Shown: positions 11,196 to 20,603 of the stretch, one piece after another
Layout: each line of letters starts with the position of its first letter
Position numbering within the stretch: the first letter of the stretch is position 1
DNA from: Staphylococcus equorum
Lineage (GTDB): Bacteria; Bacillota; Bacilli; Staphylococcales; Staphylococcaceae
DNA: 64,000 nt
Assembly: GCF_001747895.1 (NCBI RefSeq)
Contig: NZ_LNNB01000026.1
Coordinates: 25,100 to 89,099 of the forward strand
Direction of reading: 5' to 3'
Notes under the pieces: generated by a model
Database searches by the model: none
Told to the model about the DNA's origin: nothing
The model's input: only the letters and a program-made list of their open reading frames with translations
Program-made: the position numbers and the translations under genes

Positions 11196-11261
11196 GATAG
11201 TAGCTTTATCCCTGAGCATGTTCCACATTGATAGTTTACTATCTAAGGCGTGTGCTTAGGG
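11196..11261 (+). promoter_or_regulatory. Nested hairpins in the rpsG-fusA spacer
   Basis: An outer stem pairs CCCTGAGCA (11210-11218) with TGCTTAGGG (11253-11261) around a perfect inner hairpin GATAGT-TT-ACTATC (11230-11243). A further GATAGTA at 11196-11202, directly after the rpsG stop codon, can compete for the ACTATC arm, so two mutually exclusive folds are possible. No T-run follows, so control of fusA translation or mRNA processing is more likely than termination. Confidence 0.5.
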
Positions 11262-11314
11262 CATCGCCATATTTATAGTATTTATTCGCAGTTATACTGG
11301 AAGGAGAAAAATAC

Positions 11315-13405
11315 ATGGCTAGAGATTTTAGTTTAGACAGAACTCGTAATATCGGTATCATGGCTCACATCGATGCTGGTAAAACAACTACGACAGAACG
11401 TATTCTTTACTATACTGGACGTATCCACAAAATTGGTGAAACTCATGAAGGAGCTTCACAAATGGACTGGATGGAACAGGAACAAGATCGTGGTATCACA
11501 ATCACTTCTGCCGCAACAACAGCAGAATGGGATGATCACCGTGTAAATATCATCGATACACCAGGACACGTAGACTTCACTGTTGAAGTTGAACGTTCAT
11601 TACGTGTACTTGATGGCGCAGTAACAGTACTTGATGCACAATCAGGTGTTGAGCCGCAAACTGAAACAGTTTGGCGTCAAGCAACAAACTATAGTGTACC
11701 TCGTATTGTCTTCGTAAACAAAATGGACAAAATGGGAGCTAACTTTGAATATGCAGTTAGCACTATTCATGACCGTTTACAAGCTAATGCACAACCAATT
11801 CAATTACCAATTGGTGCTGAAGATCAATTTGAAGCAATCATTGACTTAGTTGAAATGAAATGTTTCAAATATAACAATAACGAAGGAACTGAAATTGACG
11901 AAATTGAAATTCCTGAGGATCATAAAGAAAGAGCTGACGAAGCTCGTTCAGCATTAATTGAAGCAGTAGCTGAAAGTAATGATGAATTAATGGAAAAATA
12001 TTTAGCTGACGAAGCAATCAGTGTCGCTGAATTAAAAGATGCTATCCGCCAAGCAACTAATGATATTGAATTTTATCCAGTTCTTGTTGGTACAGCGTTC
12101 AAAAACAAAGGTGTTCAGTTATTGCTTGACGCAGTAATTGATTACCTACCATCACCATTAGACGTTAAACCAATTGTTGGACACCGTGCTGATGAGCCAG
12201 AAGAAGAAGTTATCGCAAAAGCTGATGACGATGCTGAGTTCGCTGCTTTAGCGTTCAAAGTAATGACTGACCCTTATGTTGGTAAGTTAACATTCTTCCG
12301 TGTTTATTCAGGACATCTTTCATCTGGTTCATACGTTAAGAACTCTACGAAAGGTAAACGTGAACGTGTAGGTCGTTTACTACAAATGCACGCTAACTCT
12401 CGTCAAGAGCTTAACACAGTATACTCAGGAGATATCGCTGCTGCGGTAGGTCTTAAAGATACTGCTACTGGTGATACTTTATGTGGTGAGAAGAATGACA
12501 TTATCTTGGAATCTATGGATTTCCCAGAACCTGTTATTCACTTATCTGTTGAACCAAAATCTAAAGCTGACCAAGACAAGATGACTACAGCTTTAGTTAA
12601 GTTACAAGAAGAAGATCCAACATTCCATGCACACACAGACGATGAAACTGGACAAGTTATCATTGGTGGTATGGGTGAACTTCACTTAGATATCTTAGTA
12701 GACCGTATGAAGAAAGAATTTAACGTTGAATGTAACGTTGGTGCTCCAATGGTTTCATACCGTGAAACATTTAAGCAATCAGCTCAAGTTCAAGGTAAAT
12801 TCGCTCGTCAATCTGGTGGTCGTGGTCAATATGGTGACGTTAAGATTGAATTCGCGCCTAACGAAACTGGTGGCGGTTTTGAATTCGAAAACGCTATCGT
12901 TGGTGGTGTAGTTCCTCGTGAATACATTCCATCAGTTGAAGCAGGACTTAAAGATTCAATGGAAAACGGTGTATTAGCTGGTTATCCTTTAATTGATGTT
13001 AAAGCTAAATTATATGACGGTTCATATCATGATGTCGATTCATCAGAAATGGCCTTCAAAATTGCTGCATCATTAGCGCTTAAAGAAGCTGCTAAAAAAT
13101 GTGATCCAGTTATCTTAGAACCAATGATGAAAGTAACAATCGAAATGCCTGAAGAGTACATGGGTGACATCATGGGTGACGTAACATCTCGTCGTGGACG
13201 TGTTGATGGTATGGAACCTCGTGGTAATGCACAAGTTGTTAACGCTTTTGTACCACTTTCAGAAATGTTCGGTTATGCAACGTCATTACGTTCTAACACT
13301 CAAGGTCGTGGTACGTATACTATGTACTTTGACCACTATGCAGAAGTTCCAAAATCAGTTGCTGAAGGAATTATCAAGAAAAACAGTGGTAATTCAGCAG
13401 AGTAA
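11315..13405 (+). CDS. fusA: Elongation factor G
   Basis: This 696-residue translocase GTPase has G1 (AHIDAGKTT), G2 (RGITITSAA), G3 (DTPGH) and G4 (NKMDK) at normal spacing, followed by domains II-V. Residues where fusidic-acid resistance mutations arise in S. aureus (Phe in GHVDFTVE; His and Leu in GELHLDIL) are wild type. The C-terminus is three residues longer than in S. aureus. AAGGAG precedes the ATG. It belongs to the str operon, while tuf has its own promoter downstream. Confidence 0.98.
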   Translation: MARDFSLDRTRNIGIMAHIDAGKTTTTERILYYTGRIHKIGETHEGASQMDWMEQEQDRGITITSAATTAEWDDHRVNIIDTPGHVDFTVEVERSLRVLDGAVTVLDAQSGVEPQTETVWRQATNYSVPRIVFVNKMDKMGANFEYAVSTIHDRLQANAQPIQLPIGAEDQFEAIIDLVEMKCFKYNNNEGTEIDEIEIPEDHKERADEARSALIEAVAESNDELMEKYLADEAISVAELKDAIRQATNDIEFYPVLVGTAFKNKGVQLLLDAVIDYLPSPLDVKPIVGHRADEPEEEVIAKADDDAEFAALAFKVMTDPYVGKLTFFRVYSGHLSSGSYVKNSTKGKRERVGRLLQMHANSRQELNTVYSGDIAAAVGLKDTATGDTLCGEKNDIILESMDFPEPVIHLSVEPKSKADQDKMTTALVKLQEEDPTFHAHTDDETGQVIIGGMGELHLDILVDRMKKEFNVECNVGAPMVSYRETFKQSAQVQGKFARQSGGRGQYGDVKIEFAPNETGGGFEFENAIVGGVVPREYIPSVEAGLKDSMENGVLAGYPLIDVKAKLYDGSYHDVDSSEMAFKIAASLALKEAAKKCDPVILEPMMKVTIEMPEEYMGDIMGDVTSRRGRVDGMEPRGNAQVVNAFVPLSEMFGYATSLRSNTQGRGTYTMYFDHYAEVPKSVAEGIIKKNSGNSAE

Positions 13406-13483
13406 TTAAATTTATTTTGTAAGATAACAGTCTATCTGTTAATTACATGTAAAGCTTAATTATGTAGCTTACAGTTTTATCAA

Positions 13484-13512
13484 TTGATTTTTTAGCTGAA
13501 ATGCATTATAAA
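13484..13512 (+). promoter_or_regulatory. Promoter of tuf
   Basis: TTGATT at 13484-13489, 17 bases, TATAAA at 13507-13512. It gives tuf an independent transcript with a leader of roughly 110 bases. Confidence 0.6.
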
Positions 13513-13551
13513 GGTACTATATAGTCCTTTATTACAAGTAACAAATATTCT

Positions 13552-13580
13552 TCTCGTGACAGTGAGTAACTGTCATGAGA
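13552..13580 (+). promoter_or_regulatory. Hairpin in the tuf leader
   Basis: TCTCGTGACAGT at 13552-13563 pairs with ACTGTCATGAGA at 13569-13580 (12 bp, one G-U pair, five-base loop). It lies 40 bases before the tuf ribosome binding site and is not followed by a T-run, so it is probably a 5' stabiliser. Confidence 0.5.
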
Positions 13581-13627
13581 GATAAATTTTAAAAATTAAT
13601 TTTCTAACGAATAGGAGAGATTTTATA

Positions 13628-14815
13628 ATGGCTAAAGAAAAATTCGACCGCTCAAAAACCCATGCCAATATTGGTACTATCGGACACGTTGACCATGGTA
13701 AAACTACTTTAACAGCTGCAATTGCAACTGTATTAGCAAAAAATGGTGACGCTGTAGCTCAATCATATGACATGATTGATAATGCTCCAGAAGAAAAAGA
13801 ACGTGGTATTACTATTAATACTTCTCACATTGAGTACCAAACTGAAACTCGTCACTATGCTCACGTTGACTGCCCAGGTCACGCTGACTATGTGAAAAAC
13901 ATGATCACTGGTGCTGCTCAAATGGACGGCGGTATCTTAGTAGTATCTGCTGCTGATGGTCCAATGCCTCAAACTCGTGAACATATCTTGTTATCACGTA
14001 ACGTTGGTGTTCCAGCATTAGTTGTATTCTTAAACAAAGTTGACATGGTTGACGATGAAGAATTATTAGAATTAGTTGAAATGGAAGTTCGTGACTTATT
14101 AAGCGAATATGACTTCCCTGGCGACGATGTTCCTGTAATCGCTGGTTCAGCATTAAAAGCGCTTGAAGGCGTTGAAGAATATGAAAACAAAATTTTAGAA
14201 TTAATGGACGCTGTTGATGAATTTATCCCAACACCAGAACGTGATTCTGACAAACCATTCATGATGCCAGTTGAGGACGTATTCTCAATCACTGGTCGTG
14301 GTACTGTTGCTACAGGCCGTGTTGAACGTGGTCAAATCAAAGTCGGCGCTGAAATTGAAATCATCGGTATGCAAGAGGAATCAACTAAAACAACTGTTAC
14401 AGGTGTTGAAATGTTCCGTAAATTACTAGACTACGCTGAAGCTGGCGACAACATTGGTGCTTTATTACGTGGTGTATCACGTGATGACATCTCTCGTGGA
14501 CAAGTTTTAGCTGCACCTGGTACTATTACACCGCATACTAACTTCAAAGCAGACGTTTATGTTTTATCAAAAGAAGAAGGTGGACGTCATACTCCATTCT
14601 TCACTAACTACCGTCCGCAATTCTATTTCCGTACTACTGACGTAACAGGTGTTGTTACTTTACCAGAAGGTACTGAAATGGTTATGCCTGGCGATAACGT
14701 TGAAATGCAAGTTGAATTGATTTCACCAATCGCTATCGAAGATGGTACTCGTTTCTCTATCCGTGAAGGTGGACGTACTGTTGGATCAGGCGTTGTAACT
14801 TCAATTATTAAATAA
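13628..14815 (+). CDS. tuf: Elongation factor Tu
   Basis: This 395-residue GTPase delivers aminoacyl-tRNA to the ribosome. GHVDHGKT at residues 19-26, [17 protein letters not shown] and NKVDM form the GTP-binding motifs, and domains II and III follow at normal length. AGGAGA precedes the ATG. The gene ends with a strong terminator, after which the conserved block stops and accessory genes begin. Confidence 0.99.
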   Translation: MAKEKFDRSKTHANIGTIGHVDHGKTTLTAAIATVLAKNGDAVAQSYDMIDNAPEEKERGITINTSHIEYQTETRHYAHVDCPGHADYVKNMITGAAQMDGGILVVSAADGPMPQTREHILLSRNVGVPALVVFLNKVDMVDDEELLELVEMEVRDLLSEYDFPGDDVPVIAGSALKALEGVEEYENKILELMDAVDEFIPTPERDSDKPFMMPVEDVFSITGRGTVATGRVERGQIKVGAEIEIIGMQEESTKTTVTGVEMFRKLLDYAEAGDNIGALLRGVSRDDISRGQVLAAPGTITPHTNFKADVYVLSKEEGGRHTPFFTNYRPQFYFRTTDVTGVVTLPEGTEMVMPGDNVEMQVELISPIAIEDGTRFSIREGGRTVGSGVVTSIIK

Positions 14816-14847
14816 TAAATAATTTCTATCTTTGGTAGAGATTTTAG

Positions 14848-14876
14848 GAGCCTCCTTTATGGAGGCTCTTTTTTTA
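14848..14876 (+). terminator. Terminator after tuf
   Basis: GAGCCTCC (14848-14855) and GGAGGCTC (14861-14868) make a perfect 8-bp GC-rich stem with a five-base loop, followed by seven T residues. Confidence 0.95.
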
Positions 14877-14887
14877 TATATCCTATT

Positions 14888-15054
14888 TGTCAAAGAAGAT
14901 TGATACAACTTTTTTGATTGGAGAAGCATAAAGTCGTGAAGTAATTTAAGATACGATTACGTGAATTATCATAATTTCTATAGCCAAACGATATTCTTTT
15001 GATAAATTTAATATTATTATGGTGGTTTTTATTGGATTATTGATTATATTTGAG
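14888..15054 (+). repeat. Degenerate direct repeat, left copy, after tuf
   Basis: This stretch shares ordered blocks with 20315-20444: TTTGTCAAA near the start, TTTTTTGATTGGAG and AGCATAAAG, then AAGATA, TACG, TATCATAATTT and finally ATTGATTATATT. Each copy begins a few bases after a terminator (tuf on the left, the XcbB-like gene on the right). The pair brackets the three-gene glycosyltransferase cassette. Seen by eye; percentage identity was not computed. Confidence 0.7.
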
Positions 15055-15533
15055 TGTTTTATTATTAATGTATTGTTGATATTTTTACAGTTAAAATTTG
15101 GAACGAATACTTAAATATAATCGGGAAAAAATGAGTCGAATTAGGAGTGTTAAATTAATTAAAATTGAGTTATATATAATTCATTTTGTATATAAATTAT
15201 GATAAATTTATTTAGTAGATAATAGAATGTTTGGTTATTAAATTAAATGAAAGTATAAAGCCATCTCAAATTATTGAGGTGGTTTTTATTTATCAAAAGT
15301 AGTATTGTTTCTAAGGTTTTAATAGTTGAATATAATTCAATGAAAATAAATAAATTCCTAGACTGTTCAGATCTAGTATCTACTTGTTTCAGTAAGATGT
15401 ACCATTGGGATATCAAAATATGAAAGTGATCTCTAATCAGAGAATTAATTCACTGGTGTAAAAAGTTGTAGAGAAGTTAGGGAGCTTTCTATAACTTTTG
15501 TAGCGTTTTACAACTAAATAGGGAGGCGAGAAA
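15055..15533 (+). other. Non-coding leader region of the glycosyltransferase cassette
   Basis: No convincing gene was seen. It contains an orphan terminator at 15261-15291 and, close to the first glycosyltransferase gene, a 13-bp imperfect stem (15463-15476 with 15485-15497). The distal arm is followed by a second possible hairpin, TTGTA (15498-15502) with TACAA (15509-15513), just before the GGGAGG ribosome binding site. The sequence is very AT-rich, unlike the tuf block before it. Confidence 0.5.
15261..15291 (+). terminator. Orphan terminator between tuf and the cassette
   Basis: CCATCTCAA (15261-15269) pairs with TTGAGGTGG (15274-15282), followed by TTTTTATTT. No gene ends near it on the plus strand, so it may end a small RNA or be left from a lost gene. 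Confidence 0.7.
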
Positions 15534-16868
15534 ATGTTTTCAGTTATTGTACCTGTTCACAATAGTGAGAAAACAATAAGTGATACTTTAGAAAATATAT
15601 TAACTAAATTGCCGTATCTTGAAGATGAAATAATTATTGTAAATGATGGTAGTACAGACAGTACAAAAGATATTCTTGATAGTGTTAGGGACAATGCACA
15701 AATCAAGATAATCAATCAATTAAACGAAGGTGTGAGTTCTGCTAGAAATACTGCTCTTGAATGTTTAAGTGAACGAACTAAATTTGTGACTTTTGTTGAC
15801 GACTCTGATTATCTAGGAGAAAAATTCTTTGAGCATGTTATGAATTATTTTGAAAAGCATAGTGCTATAGACATAGCGGTCACTCCTATAACAATAGTAG
15901 AAAATGGAAAAAGAAGAAGTAATAATTTGAATTATAAATTTGATTCTTCAAACGAAGTTGTAGATATAATTAAGGACACTCAAAGTATTCACTATCATAT
16001 TGGTGGAGTTGTTTTTAGAAAAGAGTTATTCAATAACGACTTATACCGTTTTGATGAAACTATAAACTATTGGGAAGATGCAAAAATGATTAATTCTATC
16101 TTTTTAGAAAAACAATTTTATGGTTTGATAAAAAAAACCACTTATTTTTACAATAGAAATGACAGTTTCTCATTAAGCAACACTGCATGGAATTCCCCGA
16201 AACGTTATACACATCAAATTAAGTCTAATTATTTTCAATTAATAAGGCACTCTATAGAGAAATATGAAAAAAATATAGAGTACATTCAATTTCTTTTAGC
16301 AAACCACTTTTTAGAATATGCAAGAGAACATAATCAACCAAAGATTAACTTTGGCTTCTTATTGAAAGATTTAGAATTTATTTCAAATGCTAAAGAAATG
16401 TTTGAGTACATTTCTGTTACTGTTATAGACAAATTAAATGTCCCTAACAGGTATAAAAATTATTTGTATTACTTAAAAGATAAGCCATTTCCTTATTATA
16501 AGCATTTAGATAAAATCAGTTTATATATACAAGGTTATGATTTTTCAAAAAGAGAGATGTTATTCTCTTTTTCTCCACATGCGTTTGGAATACCTAATGA
16601 CTCGGATATTTATATTTTTAGCAAGCGTAAGAAGTGTGAGAAAGCCACATTATATAATCAAAGACTCTTCGCCATTTTAGAAAAACAATTCAACGATTTT
16701 AGTGGAAATACATATAAAGCTAAAGTTTCCTTGAAACAGTTATTTTTTGGTTGTGATGTACTAATAGTTGATTATAGGTTAAACGAAGTCATATCGGTTA
16801 AAAACCCACCCTTAGTGTTAAGACTGTTTAAAAGAATAAATAGTAAAAAACGCCAAAAGTCTAAATGA
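15534..16868 (+). CDS. GT2 family glycosyltransferase (cassette gene 1)
   Basis: A 444-residue protein with an N-terminal GT-A fold of glycosyltransferase family 2: IVPVHNSEKT near residue 4, NDGSTD at 37-42, GVSSARNTAL, and the metal-binding VDDSD at 88-92. The C-terminal 120 residues (from about 325) are not a domain I recognise; they include IFSKRKK and a CDVLIVDYRL strand reminiscent of the end of glycerophosphotransferase domains. There is no signal peptide or membrane segment, so it should work at the cytoplasmic face. GGGAGG precedes the ATG. It is followed eight bases later by the second cassette gene, so the two are probably co-transcribed. Its likely role is adding sugars to a wall or capsule polymer; donor and acceptor are unknown. 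Confidence 0.8.
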   Translation: MFSVIVPVHNSEKTISDTLENILTKLPYLEDEIIIVNDGSTDSTKDILDSVRDNAQIKIINQLNEGVSSARNTALECLSERTKFVTFVDDSDYLGEKFFEHVMNYFEKHSAIDIAVTPITIVENGKRRSNNLNYKFDSSNEVVDIIKDTQSIHYHIGGVVFRKELFNNDLYRFDETINYWEDAKMINSIFLEKQFYGLIKKTTYFYNRNDSFSLSNTAWNSPKRYTHQIKSNYFQLIRHSIEKYEKNIEYIQFLLANHFLEYAREHNQPKINFGFLLKDLEFISNAKEMFEYISVTVIDKLNVPNRYKNYLYYLKDKPFPYYKHLDKISLYIQGYDFSKREMLFSFSPHAFGIPNDSDIYIFSKRKKCEKATLYNQRLFAILEKQFNDFSGNTYKAKVSLKQLFFGCDVLIVDYRLNEVISVKNPPLVLRLFKRINSKKRQKSK

Positions 16869-16890
16869 AATAAATTTGAAAGGTAGGAAA

Positions 16891-19158
16891 ATGTTGATGA
16901 ATGTCAATGATGTTAGTATTATAATACCTGTATTTAATGCTGGAAAGCATATTAAAGAAACTTTGAAATCCATTGAAAAACAGTTATTTAATGGAAAAAT
17001 TGAAGTTATATTAATTAATGATGGTTCGGAGGATAATTCTGTTACTCAAATAAAGGAATTTATAGAGACATCTATAAAAGATAATATTACTTATAAAATG
17101 TTTGATGATGGAGTGAATAAGGGGCAAGGTGCTAGACGTAATTACGGAATCGATGTAGCAACTGGAGAAGCAATTATTTTCTTAGATTCTGATGACTTAC
17201 TTACTAATGAAGCATTGAAAATAGCATATGAACGTTTAAAAGGTACTTCGGAGAATGACTTCGTGATATTTGAGTGGGCATACTACTATCCGGAAAGTGG
17301 AAAAACAATCTACGTAAATAAAGAAAAATATCTTAATAAAAAAGTGTTGTATCGTGAAACTTGTGAAATGTTACTAACTTGTTCAACATATTTTACTGTA
17401 AATAAGATGTATAAAAAAGAATTTTTGGATAAACATAATATCCGATACGGAGAAGGCTATATATACGAAGATTTGGTTTTTTATGTTCGAAGTGTTTTAA
17501 ATGCGAATAGAATTCCTGTGATTTCTAATATTTTATACAAAGTAAGAGTTCATAATGAATCCACAACTAAGACTGATTCGGATAGTTTAAAGCATAGAGA
17601 CTCATTTTTAGCAGCAATAGAAGACGCTTCAAAGGAATTACATCATGGATATAGACATGAATTTACACCTTATCATGTTAATAAATATTTTATTTATAGA
17701 ACTATGTTATATGGAGAAAGAAGATTACCAAATGATAAGAAAATAAGAGATGAGTTTATTCGAAGTAGTATGCAAATTATAAATAAATATTCTCCGAATA
17801 CGGCAACTCCAAATAAAATCATACCATTTTATGATTATGTGTTTAATAAAGATATTATAAAAAATACAGAAGTAAAAAAAATAAAAAAGATTTACCGACT
17901 TCATAAAGAAAATAAATTAAACTTTTACCAAAGTAGAGAAATAGAAAAGAAATTAAAATTACAAAAAGTCAAAAATAGCTTGAATAATAATTTTTATTTA
18001 AAACCTTTAATTTATAATGCTAGAAGGAAAGTACACTCAAAAAGATCTAAGAGCAAGCAAAAAGAAATAAAAAGTTATATGAGTAAAGAAATAAAAAGAA
18101 AGTCTATCCTAATGTTAGGATTTGATTACTCATTCACAGGTAACTCAAAATATTTATTTGAATACCTTAAAGACAAGTACACTAGTGACTTCTTAAAAAT
18201 AGCAACTTTTGATATTAACGTACCAGAAGAGTACAGAATAATACCAAGAAGTAAAGAGTTTTTTGATACTTTGTATACTTCAAATGTTATTATTGGAGAA
18301 TCTTGGATTCCACTCGCTTTTAGAAAAAAAGAGGGGCAAATTTGGATACAGTTGTGGCATGGTACGCCGTTCAAAAAAATGTTATTTGATACGAACGAAA
18401 TTAAGATGGTGTCGCTGAATCCTAACCACAAAGTTCAACAGAAGAAGGACATAGCGCGTTGGGATTATCTGCTATCAGATTCTAAAGCAGCAAAAGAAAA
18501 GTTTCAATCATCATTTGATATAGATGAAAGTAAGATATTAAATTCGGGATATCCGAGGAATCAATGGTTAATCGAAAATAAAGATAATGATAAGTTGATT
18601 AACGAAATAAAAATCAAGAATAATATACCACTAGATAAAAAAGTTATATTATACGCACCTACTTGGCGAGACTATAATTATAAAATTAATGAAAGCAATA
18701 AGAAGAAAAAGTATATGGCTGACTTTAATAAATTACTAAGTAACTTAGGAAACGACTACGTAATTATAAACAAAGCACATTCAATGGATAGCCAACCCTC
18801 GTGGAATTTGGGTATAAAAAATGTTGTTACAGTAAATAATAGTACCAATATACAAGAGTTGATTATAAGTTCAGATGTTATAGTAACTGATTACTCATCT
18901 ATATTCTTCGATGCAATTCACATTAAAAAATCGTTTTACTTTTTAATAAAAGACTTTCCGGATTTTGATTTAGTGCGTGGAGTCTACCATGATATGTATC
19001 AAGACTTCTTGCCGTTGGTATCGAAAGACGAAGTTAGTCTTGCTAAAAAAATAAAAAGCTCAGTATTTCAAAGTTATGATATCCCAGAAAAGTATAAAAA
19101 TGATCGTTTAAATATAACGAATAAATTATTATATGAATTCATAGATAGCATAAAGTAA
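16891..19158 (+). CDS. Bifunctional GT2 glycosyltransferase / CDP-glycerol glycerophosphotransferase
   Basis: This protein of about 755 residues fuses two catalytic modules. The N-terminal 240 residues are a GT2 domain (VSIIIPVFN, NDGSEDN, DSDD near residue 100). A basic linker follows (about 320-400). The C-terminal 350 residues are a TagF/TarF-type glycerophosphotransferase with LWHGTPFKK near 489, APTWR near 588 and VTDYSSIFFD near 665; this family transfers glycerol phosphate from CDP-glycerol to wall teichoic acid. The start is set at the ATG at 16891, preceded by GAAAGGTAGG; ATG at 16897 is also possible. The pairing suggests a polymer with alternating sugar and glycerol phosphate, which is inference. 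The gene is strongly AT-rich relative to the ribosomal block. Confidence 0.82.
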   Translation: MLMNVNDVSIIIPVFNAGKHIKETLKSIEKQLFNGKIEVILINDGSEDNSVTQIKEFIETSIKDNITYKMFDDGVNKGQGARRNYGIDVATGEAIIFLDSDDLLTNEALKIAYERLKGTSENDFVIFEWAYYYPESGKTIYVNKEKYLNKKVLYRETCEMLLTCSTYFTVNKMYKKEFLDKHNIRYGEGYIYEDLVFYVRSVLNANRIPVISNILYKVRVHNESTTKTDSDSLKHRDSFLAAIEDASKELHHGYRHEFTPYHVNKYFIYRTMLYGERRLPNDKKIRDEFIRSSMQIINKYSPNTATPNKIIPFYDYVFNKDIIKNTEVKKIKKIYRLHKENKLNFYQSREIEKKLKLQKVKNSLNNNFYLKPLIYNARRKVHSKRSKSKQKEIKSYMSKEIKRKSILMLGFDYSFTGNSKYLFEYLKDKYTSDFLKIATFDINVPEEYRIIPRSKEFFDTLYTSNVIIGESWIPLAFRKKEGQIWIQLWHGTPFKKMLFDTNEIKMVSLNPNHKVQQKKDIARWDYLLSDSKAAKEKFQSSFDIDESKILNSGYPRNQWLIENKDNDKLINEIKIKNNIPLDKKVILYAPTWRDYNYKINESNKKKKYMADFNKLLSNLGNDYVIINKAHSMDSQPSWNLGIKNVVTVNNSTNIQELIISSDVIVTDYSSIFFDAIHIKKSFYFLIKDFPDFDLVRGVYHDMYQDFLPLVSKDEVSLAKKIKSSVFQSYDIPEKYKNDRLNITNKLLYEFIDSIK

Positions 19159-19176
19159 AACTCAACGGAGGACACT

Positions 19177-20259
19177 ATGAGCGTATTCAATTTATACGAG
19201 GATATAAACTTCCTCGGTCAAGAAAAAATATTTATAAACACCAGTAGTGATAAGAATTTATTAGAAATTTCTAGAAAAGATTCTGATGTAAAACAAATGT
19301 ATAAAGAGTTATTAAAAAATGATTATCTACTATATTTGCATAAAGATTCGATTTCAAGATTTTGCAAACGGGGATATGCTTATAAACTTTTTACTAAAGA
19401 ACATAATTTTAATAAATATAAAAGTGTCCTATATAAAATTAATGAACCTAGCGGTCGTAAAATTAATCCTAAAACTGTGAAGAAATTAATAGTTATATTT
19501 GCTAAAATGCCTGGAGCTAAGTTATATGATAGCGCTAAGTTACCTCATAGGATGTTACCTTCTTTCTTCGAAGATTTAGATAGGAGTTTACTAAAAAATG
19601 TGCATACAATGAGAATTATGGACACAAATGTTTCGCACGGTTCACACTATATAAATACGGTGAATTACCCTAGCTATGAGAAAGAGCTAAAGGGAGCAAT
19701 CGAAAAAGTTGTAAAAGAGTTGGGTGTACTAAAAGAAAATGTTGTCTTTTACGGTGTTTCAAGAGGTGGAGCAGGAGCTATCTATCACGGTACAAAGTTA
19801 GATTATAAAACATTAGCTGTAGATCCAATTGTTAACATAGGTGGGGAACTATATGGGAATGATCGTCGCTTATTAAAAGGATTAAGAAAAGAAGATTTAG
19901 TACCGGATATCAATACATTTGTGAAAAAATCAAATTCTTTTTCCAAAGTAGCTATTTGTAGCGAAAACGTTCCATTATATTACAACGAAGCGACTAGACT
20001 AGACGAAAATTTAATTAAACTTGTCAATTTAAAAGATGATAATATTAAGAATCATCCGGATGTTTCTCCTAATAGTGTCCCCGAACAATTAATGATTTTG
20101 AATTATTTGTTAGGCGGGAAAAAAATGTTAAAAGTGGCTAATTATGAAGAAGTTAATAACAGTGATATCAGTAATGATAGTAGGGGCGTTAATAATACGC
20201 GATTTAGAAATGGACGCCTTAAGAGAGTTTTACAAACTAGAAACAAAAGACGAGATTAA
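19177..20259 (+). CDS. XcbB/CpsF-like capsular polysaccharide alpha/beta-hydrolase
   Basis: A 360-residue protein resembling the XcbB/CpsF family found in capsule loci, which is related to the accessory-Sec Asp2 fold. The nucleophile elbow reads GVSRGGAG, with the serine at residue 195. LAVDPIVNIGG and a later His in NHPDVSPN could supply the rest of a catalytic triad. No signal peptide or transmembrane segment is seen. GGAGG precedes the ATG, and the gene starts 18 bases after the glycosyltransferase fusion, so the three genes form one operon. Asp2-type proteins O-acetylate glycans, which makes polymer acetylation a plausible but untested function. The extreme C-terminus (about 330-360) is basic and Arg-rich. 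A terminator follows directly. Confidence 0.7.
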   Translation: MSVFNLYEDINFLGQEKIFINTSSDKNLLEISRKDSDVKQMYKELLKNDYLLYLHKDSISRFCKRGYAYKLFTKEHNFNKYKSVLYKINEPSGRKINPKTVKKLIVIFAKMPGAKLYDSAKLPHRMLPSFFEDLDRSLLKNVHTMRIMDTNVSHGSHYINTVNYPSYEKELKGAIEKVVKELGVLKENVVFYGVSRGGAGAIYHGTKLDYKTLAVDPIVNIGGELYGNDRRLLKGLRKEDLVPDINTFVKKSNSFSKVAICSENVPLYYNEATRLDENLIKLVNLKDDNIKNHPDVSPNSVPEQLMILNYLLGGKKMLKVANYEEVNNSDISNDSRGVNNTRFRNGRLKRVLQTRNKRRD

Positions 20260-20280
20260 TAATATATAAAAACTGAAAAA

Positions 20281-20309
20281 AAGACAGCTATTACATAGCT
20301 GTCTTTTTT
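20281..20309 (+). terminator. Terminator after the cassette
   Basis: AAGACAGCTA (20281-20290) pairs with TAGCTGTCTT (20296-20305) with a T-run behind. It closes the three-gene cassette. Confidence 0.95.
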
Positions 20310-20314
20310 GCTCT

Positions 20315-20444
20315 TTGTCAAAAAGAAATAACACAGTTTTTTGATTGGAGTAGCATAAAGCCCTGAGGTTAGTAAGATAAAAATACGCAAAATATCATAA
20401 TTTTATTATTGATATTTTCTATTAAACCATTGATTATATTAGAG
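20315..20444 (+). repeat. Degenerate direct repeat, right copy
   Basis: Partner of 14888-15054. Shared blocks in the same order are CTTTGTCAAA, TTTTTTGATTGGAG, AGCATAAAG, AAGATA, ATACG, TATCATAATTTT and ATTGATTATATT. This copy is about 35 bases shorter because of a gap before the last block. Confidence 0.7.
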
Positions 20445-20509
20445 AAATTATTATATTTTAAAAAGTTTATATAAAATAAAACGCATGTGTGTTGTAGTGG
20501 ATCACATAT

Positions 20510-20603
20510 GCACTACGAAAGTAACAGAGTTACTAGTTTAGGAACACCTGAGCTCAAGCTCATGCATAAGCACTACTAAAGTAACAGAGTTACTAAGTAG
20601 TGC
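20510..20603. repeat. Two 26-base repeats forming hairpins at the end of the amidohydrolase gene
   Basis: The units at 20510-20535 and 20570-20595 differ at a single base and are spaced exactly 60 bases apart. Each contains AGTAAC-AGA-GTTACT, a 6-bp hairpin. In the right copy the stem is extended by GCACTACT (20570-20577) with AGTAGTGC (20596-20603). The right copy overlaps the last codons of the minus-strand amidohydrolase gene, so the left copy looks like a duplicated gene end. The structure may act as that gene's terminator. Confidence 0.65.

Noticed and set aside
3790..13405. Resistance mutations in rpoB, rpsL or fusA
   Set aside because: Residues in the rifampicin region, the two S12 lysines and the EF-G positions checked are all wild type.
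20510..20595. Possible CRISPR from the two 26-base repeats
   Set aside because: Only two copies, no further spacers and no cas genes; one copy overlaps a coding end.
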